From HGM12713 sp045593725 (GTDB lineage: Bacteria > Bacillota > Clostridia > Oscillospirales > CAG-272): a stretch of DNA of 60,464 nt. Within the stretch, counting starts at the first letter, position 1. The number at the start of each line of letters is the position of its first letter. Of this stretch, positions 16,500 through 25,138 are shown in pieces. Made by a program: the position numbers and the translations under genes. The notes under the pieces are model-generated. The model saw nothing but the letters and a program-made list of their open reading frames with translations, ran no database searches and was not told the origin of the DNA. The stretch covers positions 1 through 60,464 of the forward strand of contig JAZNXE010000011.1 in assembly GCA_045593725.1 (NCBI GenBank). The letters are read 5' to 3'.

Positions 16500-18776
16500 A
16501 TGGAACAACCAATAGACATAAAAATAAAACAGATCGCCGACCGTATTCGAGAGTTGCGCCTTATTTCCGGACTGTCTATTGCCGATATGGCTGAGCGTAC
16601 GGGAATCAGTGAGAGCGAATACGAGGAATGCGAGAATGGAAACAGAAATCTTAGTATTGCCTTTCTGTACCATTGCGTGCTTATTTTCGGCGTCGATATG
16701 AGCGATATTCTTGAGGGTAAAAGCCCCAAGCTTCGCTCGTATGCCCTCACAAGAAGAGGAGAGGGGCAGAGAATAGAGGAAGCTCACAATATGGTTGGAT
16801 ACAACCTTGCCTCGGGCTTCCGCAACCGTATCGCGCTTCCTCTCTATATGGAGATGAAATACCACGAGGGTGCGGAAAACGAGAACATAGAGCAGGTTAC
16901 ACACGAGGGACAAGAGTGTGATATCGTAATAAACGGTCGGATGAAGATCCAGATCGGCGAGCATACCGAGATACTCAATCCCGGTGATTGTATATACTAT
17001 GATTCGGGTACTCCTCATGGAATGATAGCTATAGGCGGAGAGGATTGCTCGTTCTACGCGATTGTGCTTCGCAATCAGGCAGCAAGAGAGGGTGAGCAGG
17101 CTGCCGTGTCTTCAACGGCAACCCAGCGACGTGACGAGGATAAACAGCAGAGAATTTATCAGGATTTTATTACCACAACCGAGAAGGATGGTATTCTTAC
17201 CGAAATTTCCTTTAAGAATGAGGATAAATTCAACTTTGCCTTTGACGTTGTTGATGCGCTTGGTACTCGTAAGCCCGATAAGCTTGCAATGCTTTATGTG
17301 GGAGAGGATGGTACAGAGCGTAGATTTACCTTCCAGGATATGAAAAGGGAATCTGCAAGAGTTGCAAACTACTTTACTTCTATCGGAATAAAGAAGGGTG
17401 ACCGCGTGATGCTGGTGCTTAAGCGTCACTACCAGTTCTGGTTCTCTATCCTTGCTTTGAACAAGCTTGGCGCAATTGCAATTCCCGCACCTAATCAGCT
17501 CTTGGAGAAGGATTTTGAGTATAGATTTAATGCAGGCGGTATTAAGGCGATCGTTTGTACGGCTGACGGTGATGTGGCAGATTCCGTAGATGCGGCTTCA
17601 GCCAAGTGCCCCGGACTTGAGCACAAAATCATTGTGGGAGGCATCCGCGATGGTTGGCGTAGCTTTGACGACGAATACGGAATATACAGCAGCCACTATT
17701 TCCGCACCGAGAATTCTCCTTGCGGAGATGACCCCATGCTGATGTTCTTTACGTCCGGAACCTCGGGATACCCCAAGATCGCGGCGCATAACCATAAGTA
17801 TCCTCTCGGACACTTTATTACGGCAAAGTATTGGCATCAGGTAAACCCCGACGGATTGCACCTTACGATATCCGACACGGGCTGGGCAAAGGCTATGTGG
17901 GGTAAGCTGTACGGTCAATGGCTGTGCGAGGCAGCGACCTTCGTATATGATTTCGACCGTTTTGATGCCGAGCATATCCTCCCGCTCTTCAAGAAATATA
18001 ATATAACCACCTTCTGCGCGCCTCCTACGATGTACAGAATGCTCATTAAGCAGGATCTGTCGCGCTTTGATCTTTCCAGCATAGAGCACGCATCTACCGC
18101 AGGTGAGGCGCTCAATCCTGAGGTGTTCCGTCAGTTTGAGAACCACACGGGACTTAAGATAATGGAAGGCTTCGGTCAGTCCGAGAGTACGCTTATTATA
18201 GGAAATCTTGCGGGCGGAAGCCACAAGATAGGTTCTATGGGTAAGCCTACGCCTCTTTACGACGTGCATTTGCTTAGTCCTGACGGCGACGAGGTAGAGG
18301 CGGGAGAGAGCGGAGAGATATGTATCAATATCTCTGACGGTCTGCCCTGCGGTCTTGCTTACGCTTATGAGGGGAACCCCCAGATTACAGCCGAGACTTG
18401 GAAGGACGGCTTTTATCACACGGGAGATCTTGCGTGGTGCGACGAGGACGGCTTCCTTTGGTATGTGGGACGCGCGGACGACGTTATTAAATCCTCGGGA
18501 TACAGGATTGGTCCGTTTGAGATTGAGAACGTAATTATGGAGCTTCCCTACGTTCTTGAGTGTGGAGTTTCGGCAGCCCCTGACGAGATTCGCGGACAGG
18601 TCGTTAAAGCAAGTATAGTTCTTGTCAAGGGATATGAGGGAACCGACGAGCTTAAGAAGGAAATTCAGAACTACGTTAAATCTCGTACGGCACCCTATAA
18701 GTATCCGAGAATAGTAGAATTCCACGAGAGCTTGCCGAAAACGACCAGTGGAAAAATTATAAGAAAAAAGCTTTAA
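16500..18776 (+). CDS. HTH-cupin-acyl-CoA synthetase fusion (copy 2)
   Basis: 758 residues with the same order of domains as the preceding gene: XRE helix-turn-helix (about 10-65), cupin (about 105-190, with EGQECDIVINGRM and GTPHGMIAI) and AMP-forming synthetase (about 240-758; FFTSGTSGYPK, GRADDVIKSSGYRIGP, TTSGKIIRKKL). The copies are clearly paralogous, with near-identical stretches such as MLIKQD and KSSGYRIGPFEIE, which suggests tandem duplication and specialisation for different acids. The HTH is retained in both, so each may sense its substrate or product and act on DNA, or use the domain only for assembly. The gap to copy 1 is 29 bp. Confidence 0.85.
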   Translation: MEQPIDIKIKQIADRIRELRLISGLSIADMAERTGISESEYEECENGNRNLSIAFLYHCVLIFGVDMSDILEGKSPKLRSYALTRRGEGQRIEEAHNMVGYNLASGFRNRIALPLYMEMKYHEGAENENIEQVTHEGQECDIVINGRMKIQIGEHTEILNPGDCIYYDSGTPHGMIAIGGEDCSFYAIVLRNQAAREGEQAAVSSTATQRRDEDKQQRIYQDFITTTEKDGILTEISFKNEDKFNFAFDVVDALGTRKPDKLAMLYVGEDGTERRFTFQDMKRESARVANYFTSIGIKKGDRVMLVLKRHYQFWFSILALNKLGAIAIPAPNQLLEKDFEYRFNAGGIKAIVCTADGDVADSVDAASAKCPGLEHKIIVGGIRDGWRSFDDEYGIYSSHYFRTENSPCGDDPMLMFFTSGTSGYPKIAAHNHKYPLGHFITAKYWHQVNPDGLHLTISDTGWAKAMWGKLYGQWLCEAATFVYDFDRFDAEHILPLFKKYNITTFCAPPTMYRMLIKQDLSRFDLSSIEHASTAGEALNPEVFRQFENHTGLKIMEGFGQSESTLIIGNLAGGSHKIGSMGKPTPLYDVHLLSPDGDEVEAGESGEICINISDGLPCGLAYAYEGNPQITAETWKDGFYHTGDLAWCDEDGFLWYVGRADDVIKSSGYRIGPFEIENVIMELPYVLECGVSAAPDEIRGQVVKASIVLVKGYEGTDELKKEIQNYVKSRTAPYKYPRIVEFHESLPKTTSGKIIRKKL

Positions 18777-18792
18777 TAGCGAGATTGTAAAT

Positions 18793-19461
18793 ATGGAACA
18801 TAAAAGATTAACTCTTTTTGCGGGGCATTATGGCAGCGGCAAAACCAATATTGCCGTTAATTACGCTATGCTTTTGGCAGAGGAAGGGAAGAAGGTCTGT
18901 ATTGCAGATCTGGATATTGTAAATCCGTATTTCAGAACCAAGGACAGCGAATGCGAATTGAGAGAAAAGGGAATTACTCTTATTTCTCCTCAATACGCAA
19001 ATACTAACGTAGATCTCCCTGCGCTTCCCGCAGAGAGCTACAGGTTGGTTCAGGATAGGTCCATATTCGGTATTATTGACGTAGGCGGCGACGATAGAGG
19101 CGCCTATGCCCTCGGTAGATTTTCGGATGCTATAAAGGCAGAGGGGAACTACCGTATGGCTTTCGTCATCAATAGGTACAGACCGCTTACATCTACCGTA
19201 GAGGATACGGTGGAAATTATGAGAGAAATCGAGGCGGCATGCGGAATTCGTTTTAACTGTATCGTCAACAACTCCAACATAGGCACTGAAACAACCAAAG
19301 AAATTCTTCTTGATTCGGTTGAGTTTGCCCAAGGAGTCAGTCGTGTGACAGGACTGCCGATATGGTTCCATACCGCTGAGAAAAATATAGTTGAGGGAAT
19401 TTCGGAAATTCCGATAATGCCCCTGACACTTCAAAAGAAATACTTTGATTTACCAAACTGA
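18793..19461 (+). CDS. MinD/ArsA-like P-loop ATPase
   Basis: 222 residues. A deviant Walker A motif GHYGSGKT (about 11-18), DLDIVNPYF and IIDVGGDDRGA place it in the SIMIBI class with MinD, ParA and NifH-like ATPases. ATPases of this kind are found beside 2-oxoacid:ferredoxin oxidoreductases, and here it directly precedes the ferredoxin subunit gene. A role in cluster assembly or energetic coupling of the oxidoreductase is possible, not shown. The ATG at 18793 has only a weak ribosome site, 16 bp after the synthetase stop. Confidence 0.75.
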   Translation: MEHKRLTLFAGHYGSGKTNIAVNYAMLLAEEGKKVCIADLDIVNPYFRTKDSECELREKGITLISPQYANTNVDLPALPAESYRLVQDRSIFGIIDVGGDDRGAYALGRFSDAIKAEGNYRMAFVINRYRPLTSTVEDTVEIMREIEAACGIRFNCIVNNSNIGTETTKEILLDSVEFAQGVSRVTGLPIWFHTAEKNIVEGISEIPIMPLTLQKKYFDLPN

Positions 19462-19511
19462 CAGAATAAAAATATTTGTTAGCTGGCGGTCATTGAAATA
19501 GGAGGAAAAGT

Positions 19512-19718
19512 ATGGCTAAAGTAACCTTTAATGCGGATATGTGTAAGGGCTGTGGCTTGTGTGTTGACGCATGTCCCAAGAAATGTCTGGCGATTGCGCA
19601 GGATAAGCTTAACCCTAAGGGATATTCCCCCGCATTTATGCAAGAGCAGGAAAAATGTATTGGCTGCGCATTTTGTGCGACTATGTGTCCCGATTGCATT
19701 ATAACAGTAGAAAAGTAA
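19512..19718 (+). CDS. 2-oxoacid:ferredoxin oxidoreductase, 4Fe-4S subunit
   Basis: 68-residue ferredoxin with two [4Fe-4S] motifs, CKGCGLCVDACP and CIGCAFCATMCP. It is the delta (VorD/KorD-type) subunit by position, immediately before the alpha subunit, and carries electrons between the catalytic subunits and free ferredoxin. ATG 19512 follows AGGAGGAAAAG. Confidence 0.88.
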   Translation: MAKVTFNADMCKGCGLCVDACPKKCLAIAQDKLNPKGYSPAFMQEQEKCIGCAFCATMCPDCIITVEK

Positions 19719-19739
19719 GATTAGTGAATGGAGAAAATT

Positions 19740-20801
19740 ATGGCAGAAAGAATTTTAATGAAGGGTAATGAGGCGATTGCAGAGGCTGCTATCAGAGCGG
19801 GCTGCCGTCACTATTTTGGATATCCTATTACACCTCAAACCGAGATTGCCGCATACATGGCAAAGAAAATGCCTAAGATCGGCGGAGTATTTCTTCAGGC
19901 AGAGAGCGAGATCGCCTCTATCAATATGGTATATGGAGCGGCGGCGGCAGGAATGCGTGTTATGACCTCATCTTCCAGCCCCGGAATTTCACTCAAGGCA
20001 GAAGGACTAAGTTACATAGCAGGCTCTGACGTTCCCGCGCTTGTCGTTAACGTACAGCGCGGAGGTCCCGGACTTGGAGGAATCCAGCCTTCGCAGTCTG
20101 ACTATTTTCAGGCTACAAAGGGTGGCGGTCACGGTGACTACCGTATGATCGTTCTTGCACCTGCTTCGGTTCAGGAAATGGCAAGTCTTACTATCAAGGG
20201 CTTCGATCTTGCGGATAAGTATTGTATTACCTCTATGATTCTCGCAGACGGAACCATCGGTCAGATGATGGAGCCAATCACCTTTGAGGATACTGAGCCA
20301 ACGGTGTATGAGAAGCCTTGGGCACTTACAGGTACCGAGTGCAAGCGTCCCCACAATATAGTAAATTCGCTTTATCTTAAGCCTGATGAGCTTGAGAAGA
20401 AGAACTTCGAACGCTTCGAGAAGTATGCTGAAATAGAGAAGAACGAGGCTATGTGGGAGGAATATATGATGGACGATGCAGAGATTTGTGTCGTTGCATT
20501 CGGCATTGCTTCCAGAATAGCTAAAAATGCAGTAGCAGAGGCGCGCAAAGCAGGAATTAAGGTTGGTCTTATTCGTCCTATCACGCTTTGGCCCTTCCCA
20601 ACCGCAGCACTCAGAGCGGCGGCAGATAAGGTTAAGTCATTTATCTGTGTAGAGCTTAGTATGGGTCAGATGATTGAGGACGTAAAGCTTGCTACCGAAA
20701 GCAAGCGACCTGTTGCGCTTTGCAACCGCACGGGCGGTATGATTCCTACTCCCGATGAGGTACTTGCTGCAATACATAAGGCAGAGAAAGGAGAATTCTG
20801 A
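19740..20801 (+). CDS. vorB: 3-methyl-2-oxobutanoate ferredoxin oxidoreductase, alpha (VorB)
   Basis: 353-residue POR_N-type subunit, with GYPITPQTEIA near the start, QAESEIASINMVYGAAAAG, and TSSSSPGISLKAEG. It forms the core of a thiamine-diphosphate oxidoreductase that interconverts a branched 2-oxoacid plus CoA with acyl-CoA, CO2 and reduced ferredoxin. VorB-type fits its length and the neighbouring branched-chain aminotransferase; 2-oxoglutarate specificity (KorA) cannot be excluded. The ATG at 19740 is preferred because GGAG lies 6 bases upstream; the upstream ATG at 19728 overlaps that site. The Ile T-box implies use in the reductive, acyl-CoA-carboxylating direction. Confidence 0.85.
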   Translation: MAERILMKGNEAIAEAAIRAGCRHYFGYPITPQTEIAAYMAKKMPKIGGVFLQAESEIASINMVYGAAAAGMRVMTSSSSPGISLKAEGLSYIAGSDVPALVVNVQRGGPGLGGIQPSQSDYFQATKGGGHGDYRMIVLAPASVQEMASLTIKGFDLADKYCITSMILADGTIGQMMEPITFEDTEPTVYEKPWALTGTECKRPHNIVNSLYLKPDELEKKNFERFEKYAEIEKNEAMWEEYMMDDAEICVVAFGIASRIAKNAVAEARKAGIKVGLIRPITLWPFPTAALRAAADKVKSFICVELSMGQMIEDVKLATESKRPVALCNRTGGMIPTPDEVLAAIHKAEKGEF

Positions 20802-20803
20802 TT

Positions 20804-21562
20804 ATGGCAATAGTATTTGAAAAACCGAAAGCATTGACAGATGCGCCGTTTCATTACTGTCCCGGATGTCCTCACGGTATAATTCACCGTTTGGTAGCCG
20901 AGGCTATGGACGAGCTTGGCATTGAAGGCAAGGCAATAGGAGTAGCGCCTGTTGGCTGCGCGGTTATGGCATACGATTATTTCGGCTGTGATATGATAGA
21001 AGCTCCTCACGGAAGAGCGCCTGCTGTTGCTACGGGCATTAAGCGTTGCCGTCCTGACAATATCGTATTTACCTACCAGGGTGACGGTGACCTTGCGTCG
21101 ATCGGTATGGCTGAAACGGTTCATTCGGCAGCACGAAACGAGAATATTACCGTTATTTTCGTAAATAACGCGATCTACGGTATGACAGGTGGACAGATGG
21201 CTCCTACCAGCCTTCCGGGGCAGGTTACCCAGACTTCTCCCTACGGACGTGACGTAAACCATTGCGGATGGCCTATAAAGGTTAGCGAGATGCTTGCGAC
21301 GCTCGAAGGACCCGCATACATAACCCGTGTTGCTGTAAATAACGTTAAGAACGTAAAAAATGCCAAGAAGGCAATCAAGAAGGCGTTCCAGAATCAGATG
21401 GAGGGTAAGGGATTCTCGTTTGTAGAGGTTGTTTCCGCTTGTCCTACCAACTGGGGAATGACTCCCAAGCAAGCGCTTGAATGGGTAGAGAGCGATATGC
21501 TTCCTTACTATCCCATAGGAGTTTATAAGGATAGATCTGAGAAGGAGGCTGCTGCAGAATGA
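20804..21562 (+). CDS. 2-oxoacid:ferredoxin oxidoreductase, thiamine-binding beta subunit
   Basis: 252 residues. HYCPGCPHG near the N-terminus and the thiamine diphosphate motif GDGDLASIGM, with NNAIYGMTGG about 30 residues later, are typical of beta subunits of VOR/KOR enzymes. It binds thiamine diphosphate at the catalytic interface with the alpha subunit. It lies 2 bp after vorB and overlaps the gamma-subunit gene by 4 bp (ATGA), consistent with stoichiometric synthesis of the complex. Confidence 0.9.
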   Translation: MAIVFEKPKALTDAPFHYCPGCPHGIIHRLVAEAMDELGIEGKAIGVAPVGCAVMAYDYFGCDMIEAPHGRAPAVATGIKRCRPDNIVFTYQGDGDLASIGMAETVHSAARNENITVIFVNNAIYGMTGGQMAPTSLPGQVTQTSPYGRDVNHCGWPIKVSEMLATLEGPAYITRVAVNNVKNVKNAKKAIKKAFQNQMEGKGFSFVEVVSACPTNWGMTPKQALEWVESDMLPYYPIGVYKDRSEKEAAAE

Positions 21563-22098
21563 AAACCACGGAAATTCTTATAGCGGGATTTGGCGGCCAG
21601 GGAATTCTTTTTTCAGGAAAGTTCTTGGCTTATAAGGGACTTTTAGAGGAGCTTCAGGTTTCCTGGCTTCCTTCATACGGACCTGAAATGCGCGGAGGCA
21701 CGGCAAACTGTAACGTAATTCTTTCTGATACACCCGTTGGATCACCTATTATCACAAGCCCCAACGTGCTTGTAGCCATGAATCTTCCTTCTCTTGAAAA
21801 GTACGTAGATTCGGTAATTTCAGGTGGACAGATATACGTTGATTCCTCTTTGATAGACGCAAAGGTAGAGAGAGATGACGTAGAGGTGTTCTATATTCCC
21901 GCAACTCAGATGGCAAAGGAAGAGGGAATTTCCAGCCTCGCTAATATGATTATAGTTGGACATCTTCTCGAAAATCACCCCGAGCTTTCCTTTGATGGAG
22001 TTGACGCGGTGGTAGAGAAGCTCGTCCCTGCCAAGAAGGCTGCTCTTAAAGAGCTTAATATAAAGGCTCTCAGCCTCGGAAAAAATTATAATAAGTAA
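21559..22098 (+). CDS. 2-oxoacid:ferredoxin oxidoreductase, gamma subunit
   Basis: 179-residue POR gamma domain protein. GFGGQGILFSGK at the N-terminus and PSYGPEMRGGTANC are family hallmarks. It completes the four-subunit VOR-type complex and contacts the CoA-binding region. Translationally coupled to the beta-subunit gene by a 4-bp overlap; the aminotransferase follows after 17 bp. Confidence 0.9.
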   Translation: MKTTEILIAGFGGQGILFSGKFLAYKGLLEELQVSWLPSYGPEMRGGTANCNVILSDTPVGSPIITSPNVLVAMNLPSLEKYVDSVISGGQIYVDSSLIDAKVERDDVEVFYIPATQMAKEEGISSLANMIIVGHLLENHPELSFDGVDAVVEKLVPAKKAALKELNIKALSLGKNYNK

Positions 22099-22115
22099 TT
22101 TTGGAGAAAAATATT

Positions 22116-23150
22116 ATGAGTAACAAGCAGTTGGATTGGGCAAATCTTGGCTTTGGATATGTCCAGACAGATAAAAGATTTGTAGCAAACTTCAAGAACG
22201 GAGCATGGGAAGAGGGATATCTTACCGAGGATGCAACCGTTGTACTTAACGAGTGTGCAGGTGTTTTTCAGTATGCACAGACTGTATTCGAGGGCTTGAA
22301 GGCATATCGTACCGAGGACGGACGTATTGTTACCTTCCGCCCCGACCTTAACGCAAAGCGTATGGCTGACAGTGCAAGAAGACTTGAAATGCCCGCATAT
22401 CCCGAAGATAAGTTTGTTGAGGCAGTAGAGGCTGTTGTTGCGGCAAATGCTGATTTCGTTCCCCCTTATGGATCCGGCGCGACGATGTACCTTCGTCCCT
22501 TTATGTTCGGAAGCAATCAAGTTATCGGTGTAAAGCCCGCTACCGAATATCAGTTCCGTATATTTGCAACTCCCGTTGGACCTTACTTCAAGGGCGGTGT
22601 AAAGCCGCTGACTCTTCGCGTATGCGACCTTGACCGTGCGGCTCCTCGCGGAACCGGACACATAAAGGCAGGTCTTAACTATGCAATGAGCTTACACGCA
22701 ATCGTTGATGCACACAATCAGGGCTACGACGAGAATATGTACCTTGATTCCGCAACGAGAACAAAGGTAGAGGAAACCGGTGGAGCAAACTTCATATTCG
22801 TTACTAAGGACAACAAGCTGGTAACACCTAAATCGGATACTATTCTTCCTTCTATTACAAGACGCTCGCTTTGCTATGTTGCAAAGGAATATCTTGGAAT
22901 GGAGGTTGAGGAGCGAGAGGTTCTTCTTGACGAGGTTAAGGATTTTGCTGAGTGCGGACTTTGCGGTACGGCAGCGGTTATTTCTCCTGTGGGAAAGGTC
23001 GTTGATCACGGCACAGAGATATGCTTCCCCAGCGGAATGACCGAAATGGGTCCCGTTCTTAAGAAGCTGTACGATACCTTGACCGGTATCCAGATGGGAA
23101 GAATAGAAGCTCCCGAGGGTTGGATACACGAGGTTAAGATAAAAGCGTAA
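22116..23150 (+). CDS. ilvE: branched-chain amino acid aminotransferase
   Basis: 344-residue fold-type IV PLP enzyme. The Schiff-base lysine is in GHIKAGLNYA; RPFMFGS, EETGGANFIF and the late GTAAVISPVG are typical of class II IlvE. It interconverts 2-oxoisovalerate, 2-oxo-4-methylvalerate and 2-oxo-3-methylvalerate with Val, Leu and Ile. ATG 22116 is preferred over TTG 22101 because GGAG lies about 10 bases before it. As last gene of the Ile T-box operon it supplies the final transamination step after VOR carboxylates the acyl-CoA, which supports a biosynthetic role. Confidence 0.92.
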   Translation: MSNKQLDWANLGFGYVQTDKRFVANFKNGAWEEGYLTEDATVVLNECAGVFQYAQTVFEGLKAYRTEDGRIVTFRPDLNAKRMADSARRLEMPAYPEDKFVEAVEAVVAANADFVPPYGSGATMYLRPFMFGSNQVIGVKPATEYQFRIFATPVGPYFKGGVKPLTLRVCDLDRAAPRGTGHIKAGLNYAMSLHAIVDAHNQGYDENMYLDSATRTKVEETGGANFIFVTKDNKLVTPKSDTILPSITRRSLCYVAKEYLGMEVEEREVLLDEVKDFAECGLCGTAAVISPVGKVVDHGTEICFPSGMTEMGPVLKKLYDTLTGIQMGRIEAPEGWIHEVKIKA

Positions 23151-23191
23151 ATGATATTACCTTGCCGACCGTAATGGAATGGTGAAAAAGT

Positions 23192-23241
23192 AAAAAAGCG
23201 GACGTAAGTGAACGTTTAATTCACTTACGTCCGCTTTTTTG
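23192..23241 (+). terminator. terminator of the VOR-ilvE operon
   Basis: AAAGCGGACGTAAGTGAA pairs with its full complement across a 7-base loop (cgtttaa), about 18 bp, followed by TTTTTT. This long stem ends the isoleucine T-box operon. Confidence 0.92.
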
Positions 23242-23548
23242 TCGTTCAATATGAGAAATTACAAAACAAAATTTTATTATTAAAAATATTAATAATACTA
23301 TATAAATTTGATTTTGCAAACAGGGAATTGATAGCTAAATATCAAACTTTTTCGTGCTCTCTGGAGCCAAGAAGGGAAGAATTGATATTTTGCGATATAA
23401 TAACACCCATTTTTTAAAAGAAATGTAAAAAAAAGTAAATTATAAATTCAAAATGTGAAAAAACACCCTATTTTTGGGCAAATTGAAAGTTTTTTTGAAA
23501 AAGATTTCTTTTTTGAGAAGGAATTTCGGTCAAATTTAAAATTTGCTA
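23242..23548. other. AT-rich gene-free spacer
   Basis: About 300 bases of very AT-rich sequence between the ilvE terminator and the mraZ promoter. A short inverted repeat TTGATA/TATCAA lies near 23328-23345. I saw no coding sequence and no clear RNA gene. Confidence 0.5.
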
Positions 23549-23577
23549 TTGCATATTTTGGTGGATTGATTTATAAT
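23549..23577 (+). promoter_or_regulatory. dcw cluster promoter
   Basis: TTGCAT (23549-23554), 17 bp, TATAAT (23572-23577). Transcription would start near 23584, just before the MraZ boxes. Confidence 0.7.
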
Positions 23578-23590
23578 AATATCACCGAAG

Positions 23591-23615
23591 TGGGGAAAAG
23601 TGGAGCGTAGTGGTG
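23591..23615 (+). promoter_or_regulatory. MraZ operator boxes
   Basis: Three TGGnG repeats, TGGGG (23591), TGGAG (23601) and TGGTG (23611), occur at an exact 10-bp period just downstream of the -10 box. MraZ is known to bind TGGGN-type repeats spaced by 5 bases at its own promoter, so autoregulation of the cluster is expected. Confidence 0.75.
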
Positions 23616-23708
23616 AAAAAACGGCGTAGAAGTCATTTGAAACCCACAAGCTTTCATAACCATATATAAAGAAATGATAAAAAGCATCTACGAAAGGAGG
23701 CAAAACAG

Positions 23709-24131
23709 ATGTTCTCGGGCGAATTCAAACACAGTATCGACGCAAAAAACAGATTGTTTATACCCGCAAAGCACCGTGAAGAGCTTGGAGAAAGCTTTAT
23801 GGTGGCAAAAAGCATCCGTGAAAATTGCCTCAAGGTGTATTCCATGGAGGAGTGGGAGGAGTACATCAGCCCTATCCTCAAGATGGAAAGAAAGGCTTCA
23901 GAGGCTATACTCAGAGCATTGCACAGAGATGCTTCTCAGGTATCTCCCGATTCTCAGGGAAGAATAGTTATTCCTGCCGCACTTGTAGTTTATGCGGGAA
24001 TCAGCAAGAGCGCGGTGGTAGTAGGCTGCGGTAAATACGCTGAGATATGGTCGGAAGAGAACTATGAGGCTATGGTAAGCGGCGAGAATATCGAGGATAT
24101 GAAGAATCTTCTTGAATCCTACGGACTCTGA
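23709..24131 (+). CDS. mraZ: transcriptional regulator MraZ
   Basis: 140-residue AbrB-fold DNA-binding protein, first gene of the dcw cluster. The two family DxxxR-type repeats are visible in IDAKNRLFIPAKHRE and SPDSQGRIVIPAAL. It binds TGGGN-type repeats and represses the dcw cluster; three such repeats lie upstream. The start is supported by AAAGGAGG. Ten bases separate it from rsmH. Confidence 0.95.
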   Translation: MFSGEFKHSIDAKNRLFIPAKHREELGESFMVAKSIRENCLKVYSMEEWEEYISPILKMERKASEAILRALHRDASQVSPDSQGRIVIPAALVVYAGISKSAVVVGCGKYAEIWSEENYEAMVSGENIEDMKNLLESYGL

Positions 24132-24140
24132 CGGTGAACC

Positions 24141-25094
24141 ATGGGTGAGGAGAATAAAAGCATAGAATTTTCCCATCGCTCGGTGTTGCTTTACGAGTGT
24201 ATGGATGGGCTTGACATAAAGCCTGACGGAATATACGTGGACGGAACCGCGGGTGGCGCGGGTCATTCCTCCGAAATAGCAAGGCGCTTGGAGAGCGGAA
24301 GGCTTATAGCTATCGATCAGGACGAGACGGCGGTAGCGGTAGCCACTCAAAGATTAAACGCCTTGGGCAAAAATACCACTGTGGTGCGCAGCAACTTTTC
24401 CAATATCGCGCGCGTGTGCGAGGAGCTTGGAATTGATGCCATAGACGGAGTTCTCCTGGATTTGGGAGTTTCGTCGTATCAGCTTGACACGGCTGACAGA
24501 GGCTTCTCATACAGCGCAGATGCTCCGCTGGATATGAGAATGGATAATCGCAACACTCTTACGGCTTACGGTGTGGTAAATACCTACTCAACCGAGCAGC
24601 TCAAAAAAATTCTTTTTGAGTACGGTGAGGAGCGGTACGCGCCTGCCATAGCGTCAGCGATAGCAAAGCACAGAGAAAAAGCTCCCATAAAAACGACTGG
24701 GGAGCTTAGCGATATAATAAAATACGCGATACCGCCATCCGCAAGGGAGGGCGGACATCATCCCGCCAAGCGGAGCTTTCAGGCTATACGCATTGAAGTA
24801 AACGCCGAGCTTGACGTTATCGAGCCTGCTATAAGGGCGGCGGTAGAAAGATTAAACAAGGGCGGAAGGATAGCCATAATAACCTTCCATTCCTTAGAGG
24901 ACAGGATAGTAAAGCAGACCTTCGCGTCCTTAGCGTCGGGATGCACATGCCCAAAGGATTTTCCAGTGTGCGTTTGCGGAAACAAGCCTAAGGTAAGGCT
25001 GGTGAACCGAAAGCCCATACTTCCAAGCAAGGAAGAGCTTGAGGAAAATCCGCGTTCACGAAGCGCAAAGCTTCGCGTAGCCGAAAAGATTTAA
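24141..25094 (+). CDS. rsmH: 16S rRNA (cytosine1402-N4)-methyltransferase
   Basis: 317 residues, the normal length for RsmH (MraW). It methylates N4 of C1402 in 16S rRNA with S-adenosylmethionine. Visible marks are VLLYECMDGL, the SAM-binding YVDGTAGGAGHSSEI, GVLLDLGVSSYQLD and the C-terminal RSRSAKLRVAEK. Its place right after mraZ is conserved across bacteria. Confidence 0.96.
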   Translation: MGEENKSIEFSHRSVLLYECMDGLDIKPDGIYVDGTAGGAGHSSEIARRLESGRLIAIDQDETAVAVATQRLNALGKNTTVVRSNFSNIARVCEELGIDAIDGVLLDLGVSSYQLDTADRGFSYSADAPLDMRMDNRNTLTAYGVVNTYSTEQLKKILFEYGEERYAPAIASAIAKHREKAPIKTTGELSDIIKYAIPPSAREGGHHPAKRSFQAIRIEVNAELDVIEPAIRAAVERLNKGGRIAIITFHSLEDRIVKQTFASLASGCTCPKDFPVCVCGNKPKVRLVNRKPILPSKEELEENPRSRSAKLRVAEKI

Positions 25095-25138
25095 CATCAG
25101 GACAAAATAGAAACAAAATTTGAGGGGGTATTTAAGCA

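Noticed and set aside
17598..18725. 375-codon minus-strand frame inside the second synthetase
   Set aside because: Shadow of conserved synthetase codons.
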